Below are positions 51,740-62,610 of a stretch of 64,000 nucleotides of DNA, one piece after another (position 1 is the stretch's first letter; each line of letters begins with the position of its first letter). Source of the stretch: Istiophorus platypterus. Taxonomy: Eukaryota > Chordata > Actinopteri > Istiophoriformes > Istiophoridae. The stretch covers positions 6,947,911 to 7,011,910 of the forward strand of contig CM029121.1 in NCBI GenBank assembly GCA_016859345.1. The letters are read 5' to 3'. The position numbers were made by a program, and so were the translations under genes. The notes beneath the pieces were generated by a model. It was not told the DNA's origin, ran no database searches, and worked only from the letters and a program-made list of their open reading frames with translations.

Positions 51740-54700
51740 CATATACGTGAATGGGTTGAGCCGAGTATGTCTGTCAATCAGGGCAGTAAGTGACCTGTGT
51801 GAAGTGTCACAGCAGTGTGACAGCAGAGACACTGGGGCTTTGGCTGAGAAACTTATGGACAAGAAGTGTCAGAATGTAACCAAACCACACAACCCAGGGC
51901 TTGTCCATTCACAGCCTACTGGGAGGACAGAGAGGAAGACAAACAGGGAGGGACTGTGTGCCAGACAAGCAAACAGATAGATGGCAGATAGACAGGAAAA
52001 GAGGTGGTTTCAGAGGACGACCATTGGGACCATAGATGTGATTTGAAATCTGTTTTTAACATGCTGCTTTTTCTTTTATTTCTTTCTCTCTTGTGCTTTC
52101 TCCAAATCTCCCTGTTACTGTCTCTCTCAGTTTGAGGATTTTGTGATGGACATCTGTTTTGAAGTTCTGGACAATTCCAACGCTGCACAGAGGAATTCAA
52201 AGATGGACATGGAGAACAGATTTGATCCCGTCTATGTCAGCAGGACAATCACCGCGATGGTGACCACCTCTTATATCCTCTGCTCACACAAAACAAGAAA
52301 AAAGCATCTGTATTCAGTTATCTTTGTGACACTGGTAGCACATATGATCCAACCAATATGCAGTTAATGACAGACATCTTGGGTTAGGTATTTCTTTCCC
52401 AGGAACACCCTCACATGTTTCCATCAGAAATAGTAGTTGTTTTTTAGGTAAGGTGTACCTTGTGAATGTACAGACATTCAAAAAGAAATTGAAACTTTAT
52501 TATTAGAGATATTATGTCACGTCTTGTAAATGTCATGACAGTTGTCTTACTGTTTGACTGACAAGTGACAAACAACTTTGAGGATATCCTCTCTATGTGT
52601 CGTCTCCTCCTGTCCAGGTGAACGCCAACGGAGACAACGGTGTGTTGGAAGGGCGCTGGCACGAGCCATACGCTGGTGGAGTGGCACCCTATCGATGGAC
52701 CGGCAGCGTGCCGATCCTCCAACAGTGGAGCAAGGCAGGCGGGGTGAAATATGGCCAGTGCTGGGTGTTTGCTGGTGTTGCCTGCACAGGTGAGGCTGCA
52801 AAATTCAAGAATCCCGAAATATAATAGTTTTGAGGGTACGGAATAAAATGTGTTTGCAGTACTTTCATGAATAATTGCTACTGACTGTACAAGACATGTT
52901 TTTAAAGGACTAGTTCAACATTTTGGGAGACGCATATTCATGTATATATCATATTTTAAGATCCTTCTGACAACTTTGATAAGGTCCAGATCAAAATGTC
53001 AAACTATTGCTTTTAGCATATTTATAAAATAAAAAGTAGCTGTAGCCTTACGTCTGGCAGTCAGAGAACAAATGGTTTATCCATAAACCATTTGAACTGC
53101 ATGTCCAATATTCCAAAATTTTAGCATCGGCATAAATGCATGAAAATATCACCCAGAAAAATGCTTCCAGTCACTGTGGTAGACTCTATGGAGAAAAACA
53201 AAAGAAATGAAAGGGAAGGAATGGGAAGGAAGGAATGAAATGTCCCAATCTGAAATGTTGCTGTTATCTGTACAGTGCTGCGCTGTCTGGGAATCCCCAC
53301 ACGCCTCATCACTAACTTCACTTCAGCTCATGACTCTGATGGAAACCTCTCCATAGACTTCCTGCTGAATGAGAAGCTGGAGTCAATTCAAGGGATTGAC
53401 AGTAACTGGTAGGAACACAAACACACACACAAACACAAACACTAAACAGGTTTAAGATTTAAAAGAAGACATTATGTCATCTTTTGTTATGAATTATTTT
53501 TCATCCCCTCTCCTTGTGATTTTAGGAACTTCCACTGCTGGGTTGAATCCTGGATGAGGAGAGATGATCTCCCCAAAGGGAATGACGGCTGGCAGGTTTT
53601 GGACCCTACCCCTCAAGAAAAAAGTGAAGGTAAATTTATCATTGCTAATCTTCTTTGGTCTTGTAACCTGTTTCTCAGGTCTGTCACCACTGGCTGTCTT
53701 TAGTATCACATCATTGTAAAAAGTTTGACTCAAACTTGTTAGCCTGTAAATCAAACTGAATTATCATTGATAAAAAAAAATTAAAAAAAATGCTACTTTC
53801 CTGTCAGTGCAGCAACTGTCTAATGATACAGGAAAGTCTTGAAATACAACCATGTCAGAATGAATTTTTGCTCCTCAGGTGAGTTTCGCTGTGGCCCATG
53901 TCCAGTGAAAGCGATCAAGGAGGGAAACCTGAAAGTGAAGTATGACGCTTTGTTTGTCTTCGCTGAGGTGAACGCAGACGTCATCTACTGGATAGTCAAG
54001 CCAGATGGCAGTCGGCAGAAGGTGATCAATTTTTGTTTCAACTGATTTCAGAAACAGAAATAAATGAAATGGTTTAAAATTAAATGCATAATTGACTTTC
54101 ATATTTTCTGAGGTGACAAAGAGTCTTGGTGGCCATATTGATGACTTTAATTATTGTTACAGTTGAAGGTGAATGAGAGTGAGGTGGGGAAGAACATCAG
54201 CACCAAAAGTATCTATGGCAACTTCAGAGAGGACGTCACTCTAGAATACAAGTATCCTGAAGGTTAGTTCGATAGTCACACACAGAGGTGAAGTTAGATT
54301 AAGGTCAATGATTGCACAGACGGCTTATATTAAAAAAAGATAAAAGAAAATAACTTCTGAACCATAATCCAATTTATTTACTTCAGTATTCAGCATTTAC
54401 AAACACTATGTACTATGAAAGTCATATGATAGATTAAGCATGAACCTGATGGACTCCTTGAGGCTACAGGATCCTGGAATGTTATTTCTTCCTCTGCTCA
54501 ACATTTGTAATATCTGCTCACAGTCTAGATTAGACTCATGGTGAGGATTAGTTATCATGGACCAACATCTTCTCCACAGGCTCCAAGGAGGAGAGAGAAG
54601 TGTACGAAAACGCAGGACGAAGGGTCACAGAGCCAACCAATGAAATTGAAGAAACAGAACAACTGCAGCTGACAATCAAGCAGGCTAACCCTGTGTTTGG

Positions 54701-55149
54701 GACAGACTTTGATGTGATTGTTGAGGTATGGAGATCTTAGACTGTAGCTGAATGAATGCTTGGATGGATAGATGAAATGATAAATGAGTAAATTATACAC
54801 AGTGAATACAAGGCTGCCATTGTGTTGGTGTAGATTGTGTTTTCCCTCTTGATGATGAACCCTTTCGGTCTGCAGGTGAAGAATGAAGGACGCAAAGAAG
54901 CCAAAGCTAAGCTGACCATTCTGGCCGAGGCTATAACTTACAATTCTCGCCGTCGGGGGGAGTGTGCGAGGCAGACGACCAATGTGACTGTGCCAGCTGC
55001 CACAAGTTAGTAGCTCGAATAAACCCACAAAGCCCCCTGGTGCGGATGTACTGTAAAACAACAGTACCTCTGTGTCTAACCTGCACATTTTTTTTCTGTT
55101 CTTTGTATTTCCAAGCAGCACGATGTACCATTTTATTGTTTAATATTCC

Positions 55150-55182
<33 letters not shown>

Positions 55183-56112
55183 CAGCCCACAAGGAAGTCC
55201 TGCGTCTGCACTATGACGACTATGTCAAGTGTGCCTCCGAGCACCACCTGATCAGGGTGAGAGCCTTTTTAGAGGTTTCAGGGGAGAATGAACCCATCAT
55301 GACCACCGCCAACATCCTACTGAGCAAGCCCGAACTCCTTGTACAGGTGGGTACACACTGCACGCTCAGACGTCATAGTTGGACCATGAAATCATTTATA
55401 TGGCTGGAGAGATCTGATCTTTTTTTGTGCTGTCTAAATGAAAGGGAAACTATGAACTATTTGAGTGGTCAGGTCTCAGGTAATCTCAGTTAATATATGG
55501 TTTACACTGACTTCCAGTCAGGTCTCGGTTCAGCAGATCCAAGTGAATTCAGAAGATGTCTGTTAAAATGTCCCTCACTATATACTCCCGTAGAACACTG
55601 AGTTGTGTCCTCTTTCTTCAGGTTCCTGGGAAGGCTTTTGTAAAGGAGCAAGTGACAGCCAGCATCTACTTCACCAATCCTCTACCTGTCCCACTGAAGG
55701 GGGGTGTGTTCACTGTGGAGGGGGCCGGTCTACTGTCTGCCTCTGAGATCCATGTTGAGTAAGTGCTGACAAGTCATGTGCATTAACATGCAATGTACAC
55801 TACAAACTCCCTACATCATTGCATATATCACAACCAGTGGTTTCATGTAGATCTAAATTTCTAATCGTCATGAGAGGACCACAAAACCTGAATATCTCTC
55901 TCTCTCTCTCTCTTTTCTCTTTCAGCGGGGATATTTCTCCAGGCCAGAAGGTGTCCGTCAAGATCTCCTTCTCACCCACGAGGGCAGGGGTCAGGAAGCT
56001 CCTGGTGGACTTCGACTCTGATAGGCTGAAGGATGTGAAGGGAGTCACCACTTTGGTTGTACGCAGGAAACACACATTTCCTGGACCTTCCTGGAATGTC
56101 CGAGCCGACTAA
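50166..56112 (+). CDS. Transglutaminase (protein-glutamine gamma-glutamyltransferase), complete, 15 coding exons
   Basis: Calcium-dependent enzyme that joins glutamine side chains to lysines or amines. Exons: 50166-50181, 50544-50714, 50883-51113, 51578-51696, 52131-52259, 52618-52789, 53276-53408, 53526-53629, 53879-54021, 54163-54262, 54580-54725, 54876-55005, 55186-55346, 55622-55758, 55926-56112. All splice sites are GT-AG and in frame; the sum is 2079 nt, or 692 aa plus TAA (human TG2 is 687 aa). Domains: N-terminal beta-sandwich (about 8-125, with ERLIVRRGQPF), catalytic core (about 130-460) and two C-terminal beta-barrels (about 475-692). The active site is YGQCWVF with Cys270, His327 in NFHCWVES and Asp350 in LDPTPQEKSEG; spacings match TG2 Cys277/His335/Asp358. 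Trp236 in GRW matches the transition-state Trp241. By eye, TG2 GTP contacts Lys173, Phe174, Arg476 and Arg580 are replaced, and redox cysteines 230 and 370 are absent. The 15-exon layout resembles F13A1 and TGM1 rather than 13-exon TGM2. The exact fish paralogue is not assigned. The first exon encodes only MTNHS plus one base. Confidence 0.93.
51704..51738 (+). repeat. (CA)n just past the exon 4 donor
   Basis: About 35 bp of CA starts 8 nt into transglutaminase intron 4 (GTAACTCT then CACACA). Confidence 0.95.
52903..52960 (+). repeat. Fragment of the same teleost dispersed repeat, in intron 6
   Basis: GGACTAGTTCAACATTTTGG matches the opening of the 19.1 kb repeat more closely than that copy does. 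It continues only briefly (GAGACGCATATTCATG) before similarity is lost. It lies within intron 6 of the transglutaminase gene and does not disturb the splice sites. Confidence 0.5.
55150..55181 (+). repeat. (TG)16 abutting the exon 13 acceptor
   Basis: The TG tract ends directly in TTCAG, the acceptor of transglutaminase exon 13, taking the place of most of a pyrimidine tract. Confidence 0.95.
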
Positions 56113-56760
56113 AACTACACATTTCAAATTATAAGATAATGTTAGAGGAGTAGTAGGAGTAAAGTAATGTGAAAGAATGGGACATGATGAAAACCATGAT
56201 GCCATGATGAAAAGAGAAAAAGGTGACTGCCAAGATGAAGGCAGTGGCTCAGTATTATTAAAGTCAGCTTTGCTTTTCTAAAGGATAGCTGTCTCTTCAA
56301 GGATGATCTTATTGAACATTTCTGATTTTGCATTATGCCTGTCACCAGATGCCCACATGGAAATGCACAGAAACCCATTAGGTGACAGCCTCCACATGAG
56401 TAATAAGTGAACACAGGATAGATTTTTTTTTTTTCCTTTTGTTCTTTTTGTTTATGTTCCTCCTCTGTGCCATTTCTTTTATTGTGTTTTTTATCTGACT
56501 GAATTGTTAAATTTAACATGTTTTCTCATTTATCTTCATTCACTTCCTCTGGTCCAAGTCTTAAATGTTCTTTAGTTGCTGACTATTGAATTTGTGTGCA
56601 GGGTTAAAAACATTCTTAGTTATGCTTTGTTACTGTGGAAATGCAGCTGCTAAAAGAAGATCTGTTGTTGTTTTGTTTTATTCATATTCATCTGTTTGCA
56701 ATATTACCAATGCCACTTTAGCTAAAACATGATCAGAATAAACTAATATTCTTCATTACT
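56113..56760 (+). other. Probable 3' UTR of the transglutaminase gene
   Basis: AT-rich non-coding sequence follows the TAA stop. The first canonical AATAAA polyadenylation signal is at 56737-56742, with a second at 56915-56920. No open frame or splice site of note lies between the stop and the first signal. Confidence 0.55.
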
Positions 56761-56939
56761 CAATTCTAAAATGTGTTCATTAATTATTATGTATGCTCAA
56801 GCTGATATAAAAGTGCAGTTTTTGCAGTTTGCATGTTTTTTTTTTTTTCAAGTATGCTTTTGGTCTGGCATGTCATGAACATTGATCGGTTGGGTTGCTG
56901 CAATATTATTTTAAAATAAACAGAATATTCTACATGTCA

Positions 56940-57790
56940 GGGTCTCATCAAGCACTTGTACAACCTCCTATTCATGCAGTTACCCAATCAGCCAATCATA
57001 TGGCAGCAGTGAAGTGCAAAAAATCCTGCAGATACAGGAGCCTCAGTTAATGTTGTCATCAAAACTCAAAATGGGAGCAAAATGTGATCTCAGTTTGGGA
57101 TAGATGGGGAAAGACTGGCTGGTATTTCTAAAACTGCTAAACTCCGGGGATTTTCACACACAACATCTCTGGACTTTACTCAGTGGTGCAAAAAACAAAC
57201 AACATTCAGTGAGCTGTAGTTCTGTGGATGGAAACAACTTGCTGAAGAGAGAGGTCAGAGGAGAACGGCCAGAATGGTTGGAGCTGACAGAAAGACTAAA
57301 GTAACCTCAGATCACTCTTTAAAACTGTGGTGAGCAGAAAAACATCTCAGAATGCACAACCCGTCGAACAGATGGGCTACAACAGCTGAAAACCACGTTG
57401 GGCTCCACTCCTGTCAGCCAAGAACAGAAATGTGACGCTGCAGTGGGCATGAGCTCACCAACACTGGACAGTTGAAGACTGTAAAGACGTAGTCTGATCT
57501 GATTAATCTCGATTAATCTTGCAGACAGTCGTGTCAGTGTAGTGTCAACAGTACAAATCCATGGACCCAACCTGCCTTGCGTCAACAGTCCAAGCTGGTG
57601 GTGGTGTAACTTTGGCCCCTTGATACCAGTCAACCATGGTTTGAATGCCAGAGCCTGTCTGAGTATTGTAGCTGACCATGTGGCCCTTTATAACCACAGT
57701 TCACCATCGTCTAACGGCTACTTCCAGCCCAATAAGGCAAAATGTCACAAAGCAAAAGGGAACAGATCAGCATGTCACTCTGGACTTACA
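56940..57790 (+). mobile_element. Tc1/mariner-type transposase relic
   Basis: The plus strand carries a decayed Tc1-like element. The left part (56960-57310) is non-coding or broken. Around 57600-57765 one frame still reads FGPLIPVNHGLNARACLSIV and then SSNGYFQPNKAKCHKAK. In active relatives the latter is QHDNAPCH, where D is the second catalytic aspartate; here it has become Asn. The segment expected before FGPL is partly deleted. The element ends abruptly after about 57770. It is inserted just past the transglutaminase 3' UTR. Confidence 0.75.
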
Positions 57791-58039
57791 TTGCTAAAAA
57801 TGCTGTTTTGTTAAATTAACCAAAGAGCGGAGTAATGTTTCCTCATTTTTATTTGCAAAATAGGATGTATGCACAGTATGGGTCTTAGTTAGGGCATGAC
57901 ATTATGTTGCACAGAGAGTGTGTGAGTTTTTGGTGGACTCATCTATCATTACTTAAATCTTTCAATTACGTAAAATTGTAACACCACAGTGTTGAAATAC
58001 TACAGACAAGTGAGAAATAAAAGGAAAACCCTGAAAAAA

Positions 58040-58350
58040 GTGAAAGGAACATGTTGACTAAATACCTATCCAGGGCACAAGAGTTCACTGAATTGTTAAA
58101 TGAGTGTGGAAATGTTATTAATCATACACGATGGCCTTCACATTCACCAGATCTCCATCCAACTGAACACCTGTGGGAGTTTTGGACTGATGTATTAGAC
58201 AACACTCCCCACCAACATTATCAAAACACCAAATGAGTGAATATCTCCCTCCAGGAGAGTTCAGAGACTTACAGAATCAGTGCTGAGACACACCAGACTT
58301 TCCCTGGTAGCACGTGGTGGCGCAACACCTTATTTGGACACTTTATTTCA
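58040..58350 (+). mobile_element. Second Tc1/mariner relic, 3' part of a transposase
   Basis: A frame around 58125-58185 reads WPSHSPDLHPTEHLWEFW, the third catalytic block (WP.QSPDLNPIEHLW) of Tc1/mariner transposases. After a stop, another frame near 58280-58340 reads SVLRHTRLSLVARGGATPYL, resembling the C-terminus of such enzymes. The sequence does not continue the neighbouring relic collinearly and looks like a different family. Stops and frame changes make it non-functional. Confidence 0.65.
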
Positions 58351-58959
58351 GTTTTTCCTTTTATTTGTCTGTATGTTAAAGCTACAAGTAATACATTTAA
58401 AATTTTGCATGAGTAGAAATAATACCATCAGAATGGTCTATTTAAGAATAATGTATATATTATATTGTTGGACAATAATTAATGATGCATTAATGTGGAC
58501 ATCATTTAATGTTCTTGCAGTTTCTAACGATGAGAAAAATTTTCAAAGATTTTAATTACTGCTCAGTAGCTTGCGAATTTCAATCAATCTTAACCAATAA
58601 TAATGCATTTCAATTCTTGATTATATTTTGTATCATTAATTTGAATCTGAATCATAACAGAAGTTATTCAACAAATGTAGTGGAGTAAAAAGTATGTTAG
58701 TTTACTTCTCACTGATGTCAGGATATACTGTGAAGTACATTCTGGATTTGTAAGTTAGCCTATCCATGGGCTATTTGAAAATTTGACGGAAGACTTTCCA
58801 GTGCTGCCATGTCAAAGAAGTTCATATTCTCAGAGCAGCTCCTCAACAATCATTAAAGCCTACAGGCTTCTATCAATCGCAAAATGAGACAATATATCTC
58901 TGGACGTGTTCCAACGACTGAAATGTTAGCCCTACTTATAATAATAAAGGCATTACTTA

Positions 58960-59230
58960 CTAGAAAATGCACTCAGTAGAGCATAGACCTCTGCCAAGGC
59001 CGATACCAAAAAACATGCACCAGATTTTGGAAGAAGAAATCAAAATTTGTAATAAATGATCTGGATCTGTTCATAGATTTAATGGGTTCTTTCCTGGCCC
59101 ATGCCCCATCCCTCCACAAAGTTCAGAGCAAATCAGTTCCATACTTTTTTGCCTTATACTGTTGAAGAATAAACAAACAACATACATGGGTGATTACACA
59201 ACCCCCTTAGTGGCGGTAATAACTGCTATA
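58960..59230 (+). repeat. Teleost dispersed repeat (GACCTCTGCCAAGGC family)
   Basis: The phrases GCACTCAGTAGAGCATAGAC, CTCTGCCAAGGC, TGGGTTCTTTCCTGGCCCAT, GCCCCATCCCTCCACAAAG, AACAAACAACATACATGG and GGCGGTAATAA occur in this order. I recall the same order from a repeat common in fish genomes. It is non-coding and inserted between the transglutaminase gene and the putative minus-strand unit. Confidence 0.6.
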
Positions 59231-59707
59231 TGATATGTTATATGTCATGTAATTGACCAGCTTCATTCAGAGAATACATTTTTGTTACTTATTTTGTCCA
59301 TTTTAACAGTCCCCATTAAATCAGATTTGAGTTGTCCCAGTGGCTGTACTGGAGCTTTTGGTCATATCACAGTCGTCTTCACCAAATACAGTATTCTCAG
59401 TACTAAACCTTTAAATTTACCCGTGGGCAAGTACAAAGAGCTGGGCAGTTGAAGAAGCATAATTCAGGATCATCGGTGTATCATCACGATGAAGGTTACC
59501 TTTTCTAATCCCCTTTTTTTGGGAGACATATTCTTTTTCTCTATTCCTAATAAATATGATTGAAGTTTACATTGGTTTTCTTCCCTCTGAATGTGACCAA
59601 ATCTTGTATGACTACACTGTCATATAGAATATTGCTGGATCCATGTGTGTCCCCCTGCTTCTTCTGATTATATAGTATACAAATAGGATGCAGGCTAAAA
59701 TATGATA

Positions 59708-60124
59708 TCATGACACAGAGGTGAGAGCCAGAAGCAGTAACTCTGTCTGACCACGGAGGACTGGAAAGAGATCATCAAACATTTCTATCCTCCCCCTGTA
59801 GGCATGAGAAGAAATTCAAACCTTATATTGAACGTCAGTCAAATATTCAGCTCTTTCCGGGACACTGCTACTGTCTAATGGTCTTCGCTTTTCCCAACAA
59901 GTATCTCAGGTGAACATTATTCAGTGAGGAGACTAAGCACTCAGTTGACTCATGTTTAACTTTCATTATGTGTTTAAAAACACATTACGGATATAGGTGA
60001 TGGATACATAATTAACATTAAATGCTCCTCAAACTTACAAAGAGTTCTTTGAAGTTTCACCGGCGGAGACGTGGCGCTCCAGAGGGCTGCTGTTACCGTT
60101 CATCATCGCTTCTCTGCTCTTTCT
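59708..60124 (-). CDS. Putative small two-exon coding unit, product unknown
   Basis: On the minus strand an acceptor (CTTCATAG) at 60125 opens an exon with tandem ATG codons at 60106 and 60103. It runs 22 codons (MMNGNSSPLERHVSAG...) to a strong donor GTAAGT after 60039. A pyrimidine-rich acceptor (CATGCCTACAG) opens a second exon at 59795 that restores the frame (IEMFDDLFPVLRGQTELLLL) and ends at TGA 59708-59710. The spliced product would be 51 aa with a hydrophobic C-terminal stretch. A 5' non-coding exon would lie in the CpG-rich block at 60590-60790. I recognise no family. It could equally be a non-coding RNA, or the 5' end of a larger gene using another exon 2. Confidence 0.3.
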
Positions 60125-60208
60125 CTATGAAGGGGACAGCACCTCAAAAATCAGTCAAACGTTTAGGGACTGCAGAGGATGACACCTGACCCACAAGTAG
60201 AACATCTT

Positions 60209-60350
<142 letters not shown>

Positions 60351-60589
60351 AGGATGTGCAGGATATGCAGGGTCCCAAGGTGTCAGTCAGGGTCCTGCCA
60401 ACTCATTTGGAACCTAGTTTGTCCATTAAAGCTTTGCTGCCAAAAAACAAAAAACAGAGATTAAAAAATGTAGATATTTATATGATAGCCTAAGATCCTT
60501 CACTTAAGTAACAGTGCCAATACAACATTGTATGAATATCCCATTATAAGTAAACGGTGCCAAGGTTTGTGTGAATCCGCTGTTTCCTC

Positions 60590-60790
60590 TTCATTCCCCG
60601 ACACTGCGGGGACGTTCGCGGGTAACTCGTGATGCGTTCAGGGCTCAGCCGCCGGCGTCAGCTTCAGGGAGGCGTCGTCCCGGCAGAGGGAGCAGGAGAA
60701 CCACGCTCCAAGTAGAACCGCGGCCGAGCCGCTAAAACACGACGTTTTCTTCTCCGGGTAACTCCCAACCACCGCGGTCTAGTAGGAAGT
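60590..60790. promoter_or_regulatory. CpG-rich block, likely promoter
   Basis: Roughly 200 bp stand out from AT-rich surroundings as GC-rich and dense in CG dinucleotides (for example GCCGCCGGCGTCAGC, CCGCGGCCGAGCCGC). Unmethylated blocks like this usually mark vertebrate promoters. It lies just upstream of the tRNA-Leu gene and could serve the putative minus-strand unit at 59.7-60.1 kb. pllp begins 1.7 kb away on the other strand and probably has its own promoter. No TATA box was seen here. Confidence 0.5.
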
Positions 60791-60852
60791 GAGCGAATAC
60801 AAACATAGTCATCGTGTCTTTATATACTACGGTTCGGTTCCCGGGTCTCTAA

Positions 60853-60935
60853 GTCAGGATGGCCGAGCGGTCTAAGGCGCTGCGTTCAGGTCGCAGTCTC
60901 CCCTGGAGGCGTGGGTTCGAATCCCACTTCTGACA
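60853..60935 (+). tRNA. tRNA-Leu (anticodon CAG)
   Basis: An 83-nt class II tRNA. The acceptor stem pairs GTCAGGA (60853-60859) with TTCTGAC (60928-60934), with discriminator A at 60935. The A box TGGCCGAGCGG is at 60860-60870 and the B box GGTTCGAATCC at 60914-60924. The anticodon stem CTGCG/CGCAG encloses the loop TTCAGGT with CAG at 60887-60889. A long variable arm follows, as required for leucine. There is no intron. A TTTT run at about 60943 would terminate RNA polymerase III. All diagnostic parts are intact, so this looks functional. CCA is not encoded, as normal in eukaryotes. Confidence 0.96.
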
Positions 60936-62001
60936 GAAACCTTTTCCCTCGTCCAACCAATACTTTATCAGAGGTATTTGTATCCCTTGCTCAGCAGAAA
61001 AAAAGGTTCTGCGCATATTTGTCATACCGTAAAAACTTTATTGTTGAAAATCGACCAAATCTGACTTTCACTACGCCTCAACAGCATAGAGGAATTTATA
61101 CCTACATAAAGAAAGAAAGAAAATACACTTAAAACGAAAAGCAAAAGATGTGTAAAAATATTACGCTGACATCCATTTATTTTACCTTTTGATTATAAAA
61201 TTGACACTATGGTAATATCAATTGTTCGTTTGTTGTATGTAATGTGTGTATTTTTTACAGTGTGTAAACATACATACAAACACCAATAAAACACTTTAAA
61301 AACCACTTCATTTTTTATTGTTTTGTTCATAAAATCTGAAAAGTGAATGTAACTGTTAAATGAATGCAGTGCTGTAAAAAGTACAATATTTGCCTCTGAA
61401 ATGTAGTGTCATTGAAGCATTAAGTAGTATAAAATGGAAACACTCAACTAAAGTAACTCATTTTCAAGAATGTACTTAGGTGCAGTATTAAGTAAATACT
61501 TTCCACAACGGATGTTTCCTATGTATGTTGTTTGTACTATATCGGTGCTGTTGACAGTTACTTTAATATATTAATTTATTGATTAATTTATTTAATGTTT
61601 TGTCTTTCTTTTATTTTGGACTTTCACTGTTTGAAGTGGAATGAAAAAACGACACAATTTTTTTTTCCTCACTGACATTTTGGACCAGTTGCTTGTAAGA
61701 TTTTGCTTTTGAGTTAAAAATTGACATCATCTTATCAGGTCATATGTCATTTATTAAACCCATTGCAGCAGTAAATCAACGCTTTGTCTTATCAAGATAC
61801 ACGTGAAGGACAAAAATACACATATAGAAACATCCACACCAAGAGGCCATTACTTAAAGCCTCTTTTGTCTTTTTGTTTTTTTTTCACCCCCCACTTCTT
61901 CCTCCTACCAGTTCTCAAACACATTAATAAGTTACTCAGGTGAAATGCCTTGGACATTCATATGGGGGACGCTAGGGGGAGAGCTGATAGGGATAGGATG
62001 A

Positions 62002-62041
<40 letters not shown>

Positions 62042-62445
62042 CAAGGCGTAGACAGACTCTCACACCACCTCCATTACACACCTGTCAGAGCAGGTGGAGC
62101 AGTAACAACTGAATATATGAACCCGGAGATTGCACTGGAGGACTTCTCTTTACTCATTTGGACTGTTTTTCCTTTTGATTTTTTTTAACAATCAAGACTT
62201 TGCACATTTATTTTTTTGTGTAATATTTTAGTTTTGGATGTAATAGAACTTTAATTTGAAGACACTTTGCTGCTGCCACCAGTTGATGTAGCGAATGGTT
62301 ACTGAATCCCAACACAGGTGTTTTCTGCAGGAGTGAAGACTGTTCCGGGAGGAACAGGTCCAACAAAGACTCTGGTTTTGAGATCACATCCCAGCCTAAA
62401 GGGAGCTCTTTCTGAGGCACAAATCTTCAGATAAACTGCGTGATT
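60936..62445. other. Upstream region of pllp
   Basis: AT-rich to about 61900, then a (GA)n tract and a moderately GC-rich stretch from about 62040 to the start codon that is likely 5' UTR and core promoter of pllp. No TATA box was identified. Confidence 0.45.
62011..62041 (+). repeat. (GA)n tract upstream of pllp
   Basis: About 15 GA units preceded by a short TG run, roughly 400 bp before the pllp start codon, so in its promoter or 5' UTR. Confidence 0.9.
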
Positions 62446-62610
62446 ATGGCAGACTTCCCGTCCAAAGTTACCACGGAGACCAGCTCCCCCAACTTCCACA
62501 GCTCTCAGCAGGGGGGCAACAGCCTCCGCGGGCTGGCTGCTAATGTCACCACCATGGTGGACAGGTTCTTTGTCCGAAGCATCCCAGCCATCCTCATGAT
62601 GGCTGAAATA
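62446..62610 (+). CDS. pllp: Plasmolipin, first coding exon (gene runs out of the window)
   Basis: Plasmolipin is a four-helix MARVEL-domain membrane protein of myelin and epithelial apical membranes. The 55 codons start MADFPSKVTTETSSP, against MAEFPSKVSTRTSSP in human PLLP as remembered. The exon ends in phase 0 at GAAATA before the donor GTATGT, just as the first transmembrane helix begins (RSIPAILMMAEI), which is about where human exon 1 ends. The next exon should encode the rest of helix 1 and helix 2; I saw nothing like it up to 64000, so intron 1 exceeds 1.39 kb. An in-frame GTG six bases upstream is not taken as the start. The region between residues 16 and 35 is less conserved, as expected of this tail. 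Confidence 0.85.

Noticed and set aside
54555..55121. 188-codon open frame on the minus strand
   Set aside because: It is the longest frame in the window but lies antisense to transglutaminase exons 11 and 12 and their intron. It has no splice support or recognisable domain.
62440..62445. Upstream GTG as the pllp start
   Set aside because: The ATG at 62446 gives the conserved N-terminus and matches the family start.
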